A stretch of DNA of 64,000 bases from the NCBI GenBank assembly GCA_036339585.1, contig JAYZAS010000002.1:124001-188000 (forward strand), given 5' to 3'. Source of the DNA: Pseudomonadota bacterium (GTDB taxonomy: Bacteria; Pseudomonadota; Alphaproteobacteria; UBA8366). This document shows positions 37,271 to 47,969 of this stretch, piece by piece. Below the pieces are notes generated by a model that saw nothing but the letters and a program-made list of their open reading frames with translations, searched no databases and was not told where the DNA came from. How positions within the stretch are numbered: position 1 is the first letter of the stretch; every line of letters starts with the position of its first letter. Both the position numbers and the translations under genes were made by a program.

Positions 37271-38459
37271 AAGCCAAATTACTCTGCTAGTGATAGCTGC
37301 TATAGTTTGTTTTGCAGCAACTATGGAGGCTTCATGCGCATGGGCCCAAGAATCGCGTGTCCTGAAAGAAATCGAAGGAGAGATCGCATCCGACCAAGTT
37401 CGTCAACGCAAACTTGAACAGCGGTCCAAGATAATCGATGCTGAAATGGCAAGCCTCAGGAATCAAATGATTTCTACTGCCGATGCTGTTCAAGCCCAAG
37501 AAGCACATATGACACGCATCGAAGAAAAATTACAGTTTTTGCAAAAAGATGTAACCGCAAGGCGTGAAAAACTCAAACTCAGCCACAAACAAATGCAAGG
37601 CACGCTCGCTGCGATTGAACGACTTTCTCGTAATCCACCCGAAGCATTATTTCTTGCTCCGGGGAAACCGATCAACGTTGTGCGCAGCGCTACACTTTTG
37701 CGCGCTGCTGTGCCTCGGATACATTCGCGAGCACGAAATCTGCAGAAAGAGGTAAAGGAATTAGATACGTTACAAACCGCGATGTTAGCACAGTTTGAAA
37801 AGATGGCCACAGCAACACAAGCACTAGAAAATGAGCGCCAAAAGATGCGTATTTTAGTTTCCCGCAAAGCCTCCCTTCGCCGCCTTACCGATGTGGAGAA
37901 GGCACGGATCGCGCGACGCGTTGCACAACTAACAGCGCAGGCGCAGTCTCTGCGGGACCTCTTTAACACTTTGCAAAAAAACGGGGCGACGGATAGAAGA
38001 CTCCCTCCAAAGCCAAAAGCTCGCAAAAATAAATACCCCAATGCCATTCGTATTTTCCCGGCAAGTGGTGGCGTTCGATTGCCTGCGCGCGGTGTTATCG
38101 TAAAATCTTATGGGCAGCCCTCAGGGCGCGGGAACACCGCAAAAGGACTCACGATAGCTGCTCGCGCTGGAGCACAGGTCATAGCTCCTTTTGACGGCAG
38201 AGTCGCATTTTCTGGACCATTTCGTGGTTATGGAAAAATAATAATAATAGAACATCGGGGTGGCTATCACACTCTTTTGGCTGGTCTTGGAAGGCTCGAT
38301 AGCTCGCTAGGACAGTGGTTATTGGCTGGAGAGCCAATCGGCGCAATGGCTGGCACATCAGGGAAGAAAGCAATGCTGTACCTCGAACTGCGGCGACGTG
38401 GGAGACCAGTAAACCCGTTACCTTGGGTAACATATAAAACCGTTCGCCGCCGCGGCTAA
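37254..38459 (+). CDS. envC: EnvC-like murein hydrolase activator, degenerate LytM domain
   Basis: 401 aa from ATG 37254, which gives a signal peptide (SQITLLVIAAIVCFAATM, cleavage near AWAQ). A long coiled-coil region (about 35-235) is followed by a C-terminal LytM/M23 domain (about 285-395). The zinc ligands of active M23 peptidases are lost: GLTIAARAGAQVIAPFDG replaces the HxxxD type and MLYLELRRRGRP replaces HLHFE. So it is probably a periplasmic amidase activator, as EnvC is, not a peptidase. Overlaps gpmI by 17 bp and precedes ctpA as in alphaproteobacteria generally. Confidence 0.88.
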   Translation: MKPQAKSQITLLVIAAIVCFAATMEASCAWAQESRVLKEIEGEIASDQVRQRKLEQRSKIIDAEMASLRNQMISTADAVQAQEAHMTRIEEKLQFLQKDVTARREKLKLSHKQMQGTLAAIERLSRNPPEALFLAPGKPINVVRSATLLRAAVPRIHSRARNLQKEVKELDTLQTAMLAQFEKMATATQALENERQKMRILVSRKASLRRLTDVEKARIARRVAQLTAQAQSLRDLFNTLQKNGATDRRLPPKPKARKNKYPNAIRIFPASGGVRLPARGVIVKSYGQPSGRGNTAKGLTIAARAGAQVIAPFDGRVAFSGPFRGYGKIIIIEHRGGYHTLLAGLGRLDSSLGQWLLAGEPIGAMAGTSGKKAMLYLELRRRGRPVNPLPWVTYKTVRRRG

Positions 38460-38541
38460 GGCTAGGCTATTATGTATGAAAGAAAATAGCTTCAGCTTGA
38501 CTTACATTTATGTTCTCTCCGACTGCTTGAAAGGAATGACA

Positions 38542-39963
38542 GTGATAAAGGAAATAAAAACAAAGGTTGCAAAGGGATGCCTCACTTTCGGACGGTTTTT
38601 TATAATTTTCAGCGCCTTAATGTCCTTTTCTACACCTGCATTGACCACAAGCTTAAAGAACAAAACTGACACATACCAATTGTTAGAGTTATTTGGGAAC
38701 GTTTTTGAACGAGTACGTAATGACTACGTTGAAGAAATATCTGACGAAGATCTAATTGAGGCTGCAATTGAGGGAATGCTTGGGCACTTGGACCCACACT
38801 CTAATTTTCTTAATAGAAAAAAATTTAAAGAAATGAAGGTTCAGACACGTGGTGAATTTGGCGGACTAGGAATCGAAGTGACCTTAGACCAAGATACGGA
38901 TATGATAAAAATTGTCTCGCCAATCGACGATACACCAGCATTTAGGGCCGGCCTCAAAGCCGGCGACCTCATTTCACATATCGACGGCACGCCTGTCCGC
39001 GGCCTTTCTTTGTCGCAAGCAGTCGAGAAAATGCGCGGCCGCGTCAACACCGACATCAAAATAACAATAAGACGCAACACAAAGAAACCTTTTGATGTGA
39101 AAATTACTCGTGCTCGCATTCGAATCCAATCAGTTCGGTCCCGCGCAGAAGGTAAGGTAGGGTATATACGTGTTACTAATTTCACCGAACAAACTACACG
39201 CGGAATAAAGAACGCCGTAAAGAAGCTTAAAAGCACTATTGGTGCAAACATTAAAGGGTATGTTCTAGACCTGCGTAATAATCCGGGGGGGCTTTTGGAG
39301 CAAGCTGTAAGTGTCAGTGACGTTTTTCTGAATCAAGGTGAAATCGTATCGACGCGCGGTCGTGATATAAAGTCAGCTCAACGTTTCCAAGCTAAGGATG
39401 GAGACGATACCGGAGGCTCGCCGCTGGTAGTACTCATAAACGGCGGATCCGCGTCAGCATCTGAAATTGTGGCAGGCGCCTTACAAGATCATCGGCGAGC
39501 AATTATTCTAGGGACTAAGTCCTTCGGAAAGGGTTCTGTTCAGACCATTATCCCATTAGGCCAGAATGGAGCAATCAAAATGACCACCCAACGCTACTAC
39601 ACTCCTAGCGGCCAATCAATTCAAGCCAAGGGAATAAGTCCAGACATTATCGTTCAACAGGCAAAACCTGCGATTATCAAACGTCCGAATATTCGGAGTG
39701 AAGCATCTCTTCGAAACTCTCTTAGAAATGAATCCGAAGGCGAGAAGAAAAACAAGAGTGAGAAAGACAGACAGAAATCAAAAGATAAAAAATCGCTTGA
39801 AGGATCAGGAAATAAGCAGATAGAGGGACCGGGTGCTTCAGGGGAAAAACACACCCCAACAAGAGGTACGCCAAAAATTCAGGATTATCAGCTGTCACGT
39901 GCTCTAGATCTTTTGCGCAGTTTATCATTATTGAAGCAAACCCGAGTGGGGATAAATAATTGA
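38542..39963 (+). CDS. ctpA: S41-family C-terminal processing peptidase
   Basis: 473 aa from GTG 38542, chosen because AAAGGA lies 6 nt upstream; ATGs at 38536 and 38476 are possible. Signal peptide (FFIIFSALMSFSTPAL), then a PDZ domain (GEFGGLGIEVTLDQD, DTPAFRAGLKAGDLI) and the peptidase: LRNNPGGLLEQAV, catalytic Ser in GGSASASEIVAGAL and Lys in GTKSFGKGSVQT. A strongly charged Lys/Ser/Glu tail (about residues 380-450) is unusual in length. Periplasmic, trims proteins from the C-terminus. Confidence 0.9.
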   Translation: MIKEIKTKVAKGCLTFGRFFIIFSALMSFSTPALTTSLKNKTDTYQLLELFGNVFERVRNDYVEEISDEDLIEAAIEGMLGHLDPHSNFLNRKKFKEMKVQTRGEFGGLGIEVTLDQDTDMIKIVSPIDDTPAFRAGLKAGDLISHIDGTPVRGLSLSQAVEKMRGRVNTDIKITIRRNTKKPFDVKITRARIRIQSVRSRAEGKVGYIRVTNFTEQTTRGIKNAVKKLKSTIGANIKGYVLDLRNNPGGLLEQAVSVSDVFLNQGEIVSTRGRDIKSAQRFQAKDGDDTGGSPLVVLINGGSASASEIVAGALQDHRRAIILGTKSFGKGSVQTIIPLGQNGAIKMTTQRYYTPSGQSIQAKGISPDIIVQQAKPAIIKRPNIRSEASLRNSLRNESEGEKKNKSEKDRQKSKDKKSLEGSGNKQIEGPGASGEKHTPTRGTPKIQDYQLSRALDLLRSLSLLKQTRVGINN

Positions 39964-41282
39964 GTTTGATTAATACACTTAAAACTCTGCCGCTGCGTCT
40001 CAACCTATTTAAACGTAAATCTGAAGTTGAAAACGGTCCAGACGAAGGAGGGTCTGCCGATAGGAAGAGATTTCGTATACCCAAGCTTGAACTCGGCATA
40101 TTTAAATTCAGATCAAGTCAAGATGCCGAACAAGAAATGGCAGAAATATTTGGCCTGCCACAGCCTAAAAAACCACTTTACAGGTCCCCCCTATTTTTGC
40201 TTATCAGCGGCGTAGCCGTTGTAATTAGTTCTGTTCACATATGGTTTTTCTCAGAAAACGAAAACCTAGGGAAAGAGGTACATATAAAACAGCCCCGTGC
40301 CGTGATAAAACTCTCGAATAGGTCAGACGTATCTGACCAACCCATTCCCGTGAATGGTAAAAATGAGTCGGAGACTCCTAAACTCAAGCTCCAGAGTCCT
40401 AGCATTAAATTGAATGACCCGCCAAAGCTGGCGCAAACACTTGAGCCAATCGCCCGCATTCCCGCCAAAAAGCCAGCACTAGAACTTCGATCCCACCCCG
40501 ACCCAGGTCTAATTGAGAGTAATGCCCTTGGGCCACTGCCCATTATTGGCGAAGGTGGTAGAAAGCCGTGGCAGGTTTACAGCCGTCCATTTGACCAAAC
40601 CGATACGCGACCTCGCGTTGCAATTGTGTTCGTAGGATTGGGAGTTTCAGCAATAGCTACCAAAACAGTGCTAAAAGAAATACCTAGGCCCATTTCACTT
40701 ACCTTTGCACCCTACTCAAGAGGTCTCAAGGATTGGATAAGCGCCAGCAGAGCAGCTGGTCACGAAGTTTTAGTGGATTTGCCATTGGAACCATTCGAAT
40801 ACCCCAAGAATGACCCCGGTCCTTATACACTTTTAACAACTCTCCCAGAGGATCAAAACAACTACCGTTTACGTTGGGTTTTGAGCCGTCTTACCGGCTA
40901 TGTGGGCGTTAGTACTTTCATGGGCAGCAAATTCACGACTAAACCAGCCAAGTTACGGCCTGTCATTAAAGAGCTAAAGACGCGCGGATTAATGCTACTA
41001 GACGTTCGCGAAAATCCTCTAAGTTCAGCAGCTAGTATCGCGGAGAGACTGGAGACGCCATCCGTTGCCCGGGATTATGTTATTGATGACACTCTTACCC
41101 AACAAGGTATACGAGCTCGTTTAATGCAGACAGAACAATTGGCAACTAGTCGAGGCTATGCAGTTGCTATCGCCCGACCATACCCCTTGAGCATAATTGA
41201 GATAAAGCGATGGACTGACCAAGTCGAGGATCGTGGTTTAGCATTAGCGCCTATAACAGCCATCCTTCGAATGCAAAAATGA
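39960..41282 (+). CDS. Divergent polysaccharide deacetylase family protein (DUF610)
   Basis: 440 aa, TTG start overlapping the ctpA stop. One membrane helix near 80-98 (PLFLLISGVAVVISSVHIWF), a Pro/Lys-rich linker, then the divergent deacetylase domain (about 210-440): RVAIVFVGLGVSAIAT, LTFAPYSRGLKDWISASRAAGHEVLVDLPLEP split across two strands, TGYVGVSTFMGSKF and RGLMLLDVRENP. The family lies next to ctpA and rppH in alphaproteobacteria. Envelope role likely; deacetylase activity not shown. In this copy the classic D-D-H zinc motif is altered (FVGLG where many have DDxG), so activity is doubtful. Confidence 0.84.
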   Translation: MSLINTLKTLPLRLNLFKRKSEVENGPDEGGSADRKRFRIPKLELGIFKFRSSQDAEQEMAEIFGLPQPKKPLYRSPLFLLISGVAVVISSVHIWFFSENENLGKEVHIKQPRAVIKLSNRSDVSDQPIPVNGKNESETPKLKLQSPSIKLNDPPKLAQTLEPIARIPAKKPALELRSHPDPGLIESNALGPLPIIGEGGRKPWQVYSRPFDQTDTRPRVAIVFVGLGVSAIATKTVLKEIPRPISLTFAPYSRGLKDWISASRAAGHEVLVDLPLEPFEYPKNDPGPYTLLTTLPEDQNNYRLRWVLSRLTGYVGVSTFMGSKFTTKPAKLRPVIKELKTRGLMLLDVRENPLSSAASIAERLETPSVARDYVIDDTLTQQGIRARLMQTEQLATSRGYAVAIARPYPLSIIEIKRWTDQVEDRGLALAPITAILRMQK

Positions 41283-41764
41283 TGAAAAATAAAAGAAATG
41301 ACCCTCGTCCATACCGACCTTGCGTTGGTATGGTGTTGATTAACAGTCACAAACGTGTTTTCGTTGCCAAACGAATTGATACACAGAGCTCTCATTGGCA
41401 GATGCCCCAAGGTGGCATCGAAGATGGGGAGACACCAGTTGAGGCAGCTTTTCGGGAACTAAATGAAGAAATTGGCACCAATAGTCTTGAATTAATAGCA
41501 GAATGTCCTGATTGGTTTTCGTACGATCTACCACACAATATTTCAAAAACAGTGTGGCAGGGCCGTTATCGTGGGCAAAAGCAGAAATGGTGCGCCTTTC
41601 GTTTTCTGGGCATTGACAGCGATATAAATATTCAAACGAGAAGTCCTGAATTCTCGGATTGGCGCTGGGCTGAGGCTCAGCAGCTGCCAAAACTCGTTAT
41701 CCCTTTTAAAAAAGACGTTTATGAGCGTGTGATAAGCATATTCCAGCCTCTATTGGTTGACTGA
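41279..41764 (+). CDS. rppH: RNA pyrophosphohydrolase
   Basis: 161 aa, ATG overlapping the previous stop. Nudix box GGIEDGETPVEAAFRELNEEIG is complete (G-x5-E-x7-R-E-x2-E-E-x-G), with YRPCVGMVLIN at the start and WRWAEAQQLPKLVIPFKKDVYE at the end, typical of RppH. It removes pyrophosphate from mRNA 5' ends to start decay. Confidence 0.94.
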   Translation: MMKNKRNDPRPYRPCVGMVLINSHKRVFVAKRIDTQSSHWQMPQGGIEDGETPVEAAFRELNEEIGTNSLELIAECPDWFSYDLPHNISKTVWQGRYRGQKQKWCAFRFLGIDSDINIQTRSPEFSDWRWAEAQQLPKLVIPFKKDVYERVISIFQPLLVD

Positions 41765-41975
41765 AAATTATACCTTACACCTAGACAAATTTCTAATATT
41801 TATATTAAATAGTATTTCACGATAGATGTAGTTTGGTTTTTGTTGTGATAAACGGATTTTATGTATAACTACGGTTGTAGGTATTTCACATGGTTCTGAC
41901 CATGCTAATTTCTGAAGGCGTTTGATAACCGACGAAGCTATTTTCCAAGCTAAGAAATAAGGGGTTTCGATAGCG

Positions 41976-42854
41976 ATGGTTCCGCAAGTAGAAACAGCGC
42001 GGCCTACAACGGCCCAAGCGGTAGGGCTTAATAAGGCACCGCTTGCTAGAATCAGAGATGGTAGTGAGATACGAGTCCAAAAACCTTTATTAGGGGCGGA
42101 GCTATCAATTAATACTCGGAATGGCTTGGGTTCTACACTCTCTGGGGGTTCATTTTCAAAACTTGACAAAGACAGTTTAGCGGTTGCGCAGGAAGCTCAA
42201 GATCCAGACGGAGAACAAATAGGAGAATATGCTACCGCCCTAAAAAATAAAGTGGATTTTAATGCGGAAGGCAAGGACGGCCTTACAGATGCCGAACGCC
42301 GGAAGGTAGAAGCATTGAAAGCACGCGACAGACAAGTACGTGAACATGAGCGTGCTCATCAGATTGCGGGAGGACACTACGCAAGTTCACCAACTTATCG
42401 CACCGTTCGTGGGCCAGATGGAAAATCGTACGCAGTCGGCGGGGAAGTCAGGATAGATACGTCTGTTGTTCCCAATAATCCAGAAGCAACAATACGCAAA
42501 ATGCAGACAGTAAAACGAGCCGCGTTAGCTCCTCAAGAGCCATCAAGCGCTGACCGGGCAGTAGCAGCAGAAGCCGACGCCAAGATTGTTCGTGCTCGTC
42601 AAGAGATACAAGAGCGTAAAATTGAAGAAGCAAAGGAACGAAAAGATGAAGGCAATAATTTTGTAGACAAGGATCGAAATATTAGTGATGCACAAAAAGT
42701 TAATGGTGATCTTATTTTTAACCCCGAGGGCCGCTTCAAGGGTGATCCTATCGGCGTGGGAGTTGTAGATCACGCTGCACTCATAGGATTGTCAAGATTA
42801 CCCAAGGGACATGGAGTTCTTGATCCTGGGCAACTATTCAGCCTTATCGCTTAA
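41976..42854 (+). CDS. Putative metalloprotease, SprA-related / CJM1_0395 family
   Basis: 292 aa. Core block around residues 118-190: an HExxH zinc motif (His124-Glu125...His128 in VREHERAHQIAGGHYAS), then YRTVRGPDGKSYAVGGEVRID and NPEATIRKMQTVKRAALAPQEPSSADR, the signature of the family. The N-terminus is low complexity; the C-terminal end holds a charged helix and VGVVDHAALIGLS. Function of the family is not established. No signal peptide. A 211-bp gap separates it from rppH. The gene converges on the ATP synthase operon. Confidence 0.83.
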   Translation: MVPQVETARPTTAQAVGLNKAPLARIRDGSEIRVQKPLLGAELSINTRNGLGSTLSGGSFSKLDKDSLAVAQEAQDPDGEQIGEYATALKNKVDFNAEGKDGLTDAERRKVEALKARDRQVREHERAHQIAGGHYASSPTYRTVRGPDGKSYAVGGEVRIDTSVVPNNPEATIRKMQTVKRAALAPQEPSSADRAVAAEADAKIVRARQEIQERKIEEAKERKDEGNNFVDKDRNISDAQKVNGDLIFNPEGRFKGDPIGVGVVDHAALIGLSRLPKGHGVLDPGQLFSLIA

Positions 42855-42862
42855 TTATAATT

Positions 42863-42902
42863 AAAAAAATCTATGCCTGTGGGACAGATCCTTTACCCCA
42901 CA
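42863..42902 (-). terminator. Terminator of the ATP synthase operon
   Basis: Read on the - strand, TGTGGG...CCCACA forms a 6-bp GC stem 17 bp after the atpC stop, followed 8 nt later by a seven-T run. The T tract is slightly displaced, so a modest Rho-independent terminator. Confidence 0.65.
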
Positions 42903-42919
42903 ACTCAGTAAGAAAATAG

Positions 42920-43336
42920 TCATGAATAGGCTGGATTATCAATTGCAGACAACTTGGCGACTAAACTGTCTCGTTTTCGAGTTGCACTATTACGCACCAA
43001 TTGATTTTCTGTGGCACGCATTTCCTCCTCAACGACGCCGAGCATTTTTAGGGCCTCATCGCGGTCGATATCATCAACGTTCTCGACATCTTCAGCTAAA
43101 ATAGTACAAACTTGGTCATTCACCTCAACGAAGCCGCCTCCTACGAAGATACGACTTTTGACTTTGTTTTTTTCAAAAACAACTATTTCACCAGGACGTA
43201 AAGTCGAAATGACGGGGGAATGTCCCCGCATTACTCCAAAATCTCCCTCACCTCCTGGCAGCACCGCCATCTCGACATTTTCTGACAAAATTAACTTCTC
43301 CGGAGAGACCAACTCAAGTTTTAATGCCTCTACCAT
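42920..43336 (-). CDS. atpC: ATP synthase F1 epsilon subunit
   Basis: 138 aa. N-terminal beta sandwich (LELVSPEKLILSENVEMAVLPGGEGDFGVMRGHSP) and a C-terminal helical pair (VDDIDRDEALKMLGVVEEEM). Final gene of the operon, adjacent to atpD with no gap. Regulatory subunit of the central stalk. Confidence 0.95.
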   Translation of the reverse strand: MVEALKLELVSPEKLILSENVEMAVLPGGEGDFGVMRGHSPVISTLRPGEIVVFEKNKVKSRIFVGGGFVEVNDQVCTILAEDVENVDDIDRDEALKMLGVVEEEMRATENQLVRNSATRKRDSLVAKLSAIDNPAYS

Positions 43337-44767
<1,431 letters not shown>

Positions 44768-44786
44768 CTATCAATTTATAATCGCT

Positions 44787-45665
44787 CTAAAGCGCCTCAG
44801 CACCAGAGATGATCTCTATCAACTCTTTGGTAATTTGGGCCTGACGACTTCGGTTATAGTTCAGGGTTAGCTTGTTAATCATGTCTCCTGCATTGCGAGT
44901 GGCATTATCCATCGCAGTCATCCGCGCGCCCTGTTCAGATGCAAAACTCTCCAACATGGCTCTAAAAATCTGCATAGATATATTACGCGGCAGAAGCTCA
45001 TCAAGTATTTGTTCTTCTGACGGCTCAAATTCGTGTGCACTGGACGCCGTAACAATCGACTCAGCCCCGTCCTCAGCGAGTGAAAACGGTATCAATTGCT
45101 GCGGTGTTACTATCTGGGTCAAGGCAGATACAAATTTATTGTAAAAAACAGTGCAACTATCGAACTCGTTGTTGCTAAATCTTTGTATAAGGCTGTCAGC
45201 GATTTTAGACGCAGCCTCAAAAGAGGGAGAGGGTTTTGATATATCCTCTGCTACCTCCACTATCAAATCCGCGAATTCTCTCCTAACAAGACCAACGCCT
45301 TTGCGACCTATAATGAAAAGCTGAACGGTTTTACCCTCGGCTTGTAAACGTTTAATTGCCTTGCGTAACCCACGCATTAGACTGATGTTGAACCCTCCAC
45401 AAAGGCCCCGATCTGCTGAAATTAACACCAGGAGATGAGTTTTATCTGAACCCGTTCCAACAAGAAGCGGAGAACCTCCAGCTCCTGAATTATCACTAAG
45501 CGAACGAAGCATATCCTCCATCCGCTCAGCATATGGTCGCGCCGCCAACGCATGTTCTTGGGCACGCCTTAATTTCGCAGCCGCTACCATCTTCATCGCG
45601 GCGGTTATGCGCTGTGTCGACTTGACGCTTGTAATCCTGTTGCGAAGGTCTTTTAAACTGGGCAT
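44787..45665 (-). CDS. atpG: ATP synthase F1 gamma subunit
   Basis: 292 aa. N-terminal [36 protein letters not shown] and C-terminal [34 protein letters not shown], the two coiled-coil helices of the rotor shaft. Central stalk of F1. Confidence 0.96.
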   Translation of the reverse strand: MPSLKDLRNRITSVKSTQRITAAMKMVAAAKLRRAQEHALAARPYAERMEDMLRSLSDNSGAGGSPLLVGTGSDKTHLLVLISADRGLCGGFNISLMRGLRKAIKRLQAEGKTVQLFIIGRKGVGLVRREFADLIVEVAEDISKPSPSFEAASKIADSLIQRFSNNEFDSCTVFYNKFVSALTQIVTPQQLIPFSLAEDGAESIVTASSAHEFEPSEEQILDELLPRNISMQIFRAMLESFASEQGARMTAMDNATRNAGDMINKLTLNYNRSRQAQITKELIEIISGAEAL

Positions 45666-45682
45666 TTGCTATATAAGCTTTC

Positions 45683-47227
45683 TCAAACCTTAGGGGCCCA
45701 GATTGATGATTTGGCAAACTCTTTTATGATTTCAATCAGTTTTTTCTCTGTGCTGTCGGAGATTTCACCCTCATTACGTATAGCATTTAATACATCAGAA
45801 TGTTTATCTCGCACTAAAGTCAAAAGCGACTGCTCAAAGGAGTTAATATCAGTAATAGGAACATCGTCTAAAAACCCGCGAACCCCTGAAAAAATAGACA
45901 CAACCTGTTCCTCAACCGGTAACGGCGAATACTGAGGCTGTTTCAATAGCTCCGTCAAACGAGCGCCTCGAGCTAAAAGTCTCTGAGTAGCGGCGTCAAG
46001 GTCTGATGCAAACTGCGAAAACGCTTCCATCTCCCGGTATTGGGCAAGTTCGAGCTTAATGGTTCCAGCTACTTGTTTCATTGCTTTTATTTGAGCTGCA
46101 GAACCTACACGGCTAACTGACAAGCCAACATTAATTGCCGGCCGAATACCCTTATAGAATAGCTCTGTTTCAAGAAAGATCTGGCCATCCGTAATTGATA
46201 TTACATTAGTGGGAATATAGGCCGACACGTCATTGGCCTGAGTCTCAATTACTGGAAGGGCTGTAAGTGACCCACTACCCAACTCTTCATTCATTTTTGC
46301 TGCACGTTCAAGCAATCGAGAATGCAGATAAAAAACGTCGCCAGGATAAGCTTCACGCCCAGGCGGACGCCGCAGTAAAAGAGACATCTGACGATAGGCA
46401 GTAGCTTGTTTTGAAAGATCATCGTAAATGATCAATGAATGCATACCATTATTCCGGAAGTACTCGCCCATAGCACAACCAGCATACGGCGCTAGGAATT
46501 GCATTGGGGCTGGTTCTGAAGCAGATGCCGCAACAACAATTGTATATTCCATCGCTCCATAGTCTTCTAGAGTTTTAACTACCTGCGCGACAGTGGAACG
46601 CTTTTGCCCAACAGCAACGTAAATGCAATATAATTTTTTTGACTCATCATCACCGTCATTAGCCGGCTTTTGATTAATAATTGCATCTATGGCAACCGCC
46701 GTTTTTCCGGTTTGACGATCACCAATTATTAATTCACGCTGACCCCGTCCAACTGGAACTAATGCATCAAGAGCTTTCAAACCAGTCTGCACCGGTTCGT
46801 GAACTGATTGGCGTGGGATAATGCCGGGCGCCTTAACCTCGACTAAACTCCGTTCATCGCTGTCTATTGGGCCTTTCCCATCAATTGGTTCTCCAAGACC
46901 ATTTACAACTCGACCTAATAAACCCTTTCCAACCGGCACGTCGACGATATCACCAGTCCGCTTGACAGTATCTCCCTCTTTAATATCGCGGTCATCACCA
47001 AAGATCACCACACCAACATTATCATGCTCCAAGTTTAGCGCCATGCCCTTTATTCCACCGGGGAACTCAACCATTTCCCCGGCCTGAACATTATCAAGCC
47101 CATAGACACGCGCCACACCATCCCCGACAGAAATTACTTGACCTACCTCGGCGACATCAGCGTCAGCGCCAAAATTCGCGATTTGCTCCTTGAGTATTGC
47201 AGATATTTCTGCTGCCTTAATTTCCAT
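45683..47227 (-). CDS. atpA: ATP synthase F1 alpha subunit
   Basis: 514 aa. Non-catalytic nucleotide-binding subunit with P-loop [28 protein letters not shown], and [30 protein letters not shown]. The start overlaps the atpH stop by one base (TGATG). Confidence 0.98.
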   Translation of the reverse strand: MEIKAAEISAILKEQIANFGADADVAEVGQVISVGDGVARVYGLDNVQAGEMVEFPGGIKGMALNLEHDNVGVVIFGDDRDIKEGDTVKRTGDIVDVPVGKGLLGRVVNGLGEPIDGKGPIDSDERSLVEVKAPGIIPRQSVHEPVQTGLKALDALVPVGRGQRELIIGDRQTGKTAVAIDAIINQKPANDGDDESKKLYCIYVAVGQKRSTVAQVVKTLEDYGAMEYTIVVAASASEPAPMQFLAPYAGCAMGEYFRNNGMHSLIIYDDLSKQATAYRQMSLLLRRPPGREAYPGDVFYLHSRLLERAAKMNEELGSGSLTALPVIETQANDVSAYIPTNVISITDGQIFLETELFYKGIRPAINVGLSVSRVGSAAQIKAMKQVAGTIKLELAQYREMEAFSQFASDLDAATQRLLARGARLTELLKQPQYSPLPVEEQVVSIFSGVRGFLDDVPITDINSFEQSLLTLVRDKHSDVLNAIRNEGEISDSTEKKLIEIIKEFAKSSIWAPKV

Positions 47228-47784
47228 CAGGCTGCCCCTTTCAACGCGAGTTTCAACTTTGACAATTTTGTTTTAATGGAAGAATCAATCATTCGGCTGC
47301 CCACTTTAACTATTAGCCCACCAATTAACGATGGATCGATTTGAACATCTACCGAAACTTTTGCTCCGACTGCGGCTTTTAGCTCAGAAGCAATAGAATC
47401 AGTCTGTTTTTTCGTAAGTTTTATAGCGCTTGTCACTTCTGCTGACACCTCACCACGCCGGGAAGATAGTTTATCTAGATAAGCACGTATCATAGCTTGC
47501 AAGGCAAACAAACGGCGATTGGATGCCACCAACCCAACAAAATTACAAGTTAATGCGCTAACCTTAGCATTTTCCAAAAACGCCCCCATGGCAGCACCCG
47601 CCTCGCGCCGACTAATTACTGGGCTTCGAACCAAACGCTGCAAATCTTGCACATCTGTAATTGCGTTATTGATGGCTCGTAGATCACGCGCAACCTCATC
47701 TAATTGACCAGATTCATCCGCCAACTCAAATAACGCCGATGCATAGCGTGGCGCAACACCCGTTTCACCTGTTTTCACCGCCAA
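47227..47784 (-). CDS. atpH: ATP synthase F1 delta subunit
   Basis: 185 aa if started at TTG 47784, which has AAGGGA 8 nt upstream and gives a length like other alphaproteobacterial delta subunits; an ATG at 47850 adds 22 residues of less typical sequence. Core block [23 protein letters not shown] at the start and [18 protein letters not shown] at the end. Peripheral stalk linker. First gene of the F1 operon. Confidence 0.88.
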   Translation of the reverse strand: MAVKTGETGVAPRYASALFELADESGQLDEVARDLRAINNAITDVQDLQRLVRSPVISRREAGAAMGAFLENAKVSALTCNFVGLVASNRRLFALQAMIRAYLDKLSSRRGEVSAEVTSAIKLTKKQTDSIASELKAAVGAKVSVDVQIDPSLIGGLIVKVGSRMIDSSIKTKLSKLKLALKGAA

Positions 47785-47969
47785 GTGAATTTTCCCTTCG
47801 GTTTCAGTTAATCCCGCATGTAGCAAATTTGCTACAATCGTAGACATCACTTTATTAACTTAACAATATCCTGCCTTTGAGCGGTTAATTAACACACGCC
47901 TAGGGCGGAGACAAGCTGCGACTCTGCGTCCTCAAGTCGCGCCTTACGAGCGTTCTCTGATTCTAGCAT

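Noticed and set aside
41768-42169. 133-codon - strand frame opposite the metalloprotease gene
   Set aside because: Antisense shadow of a gene with clear family motifs.
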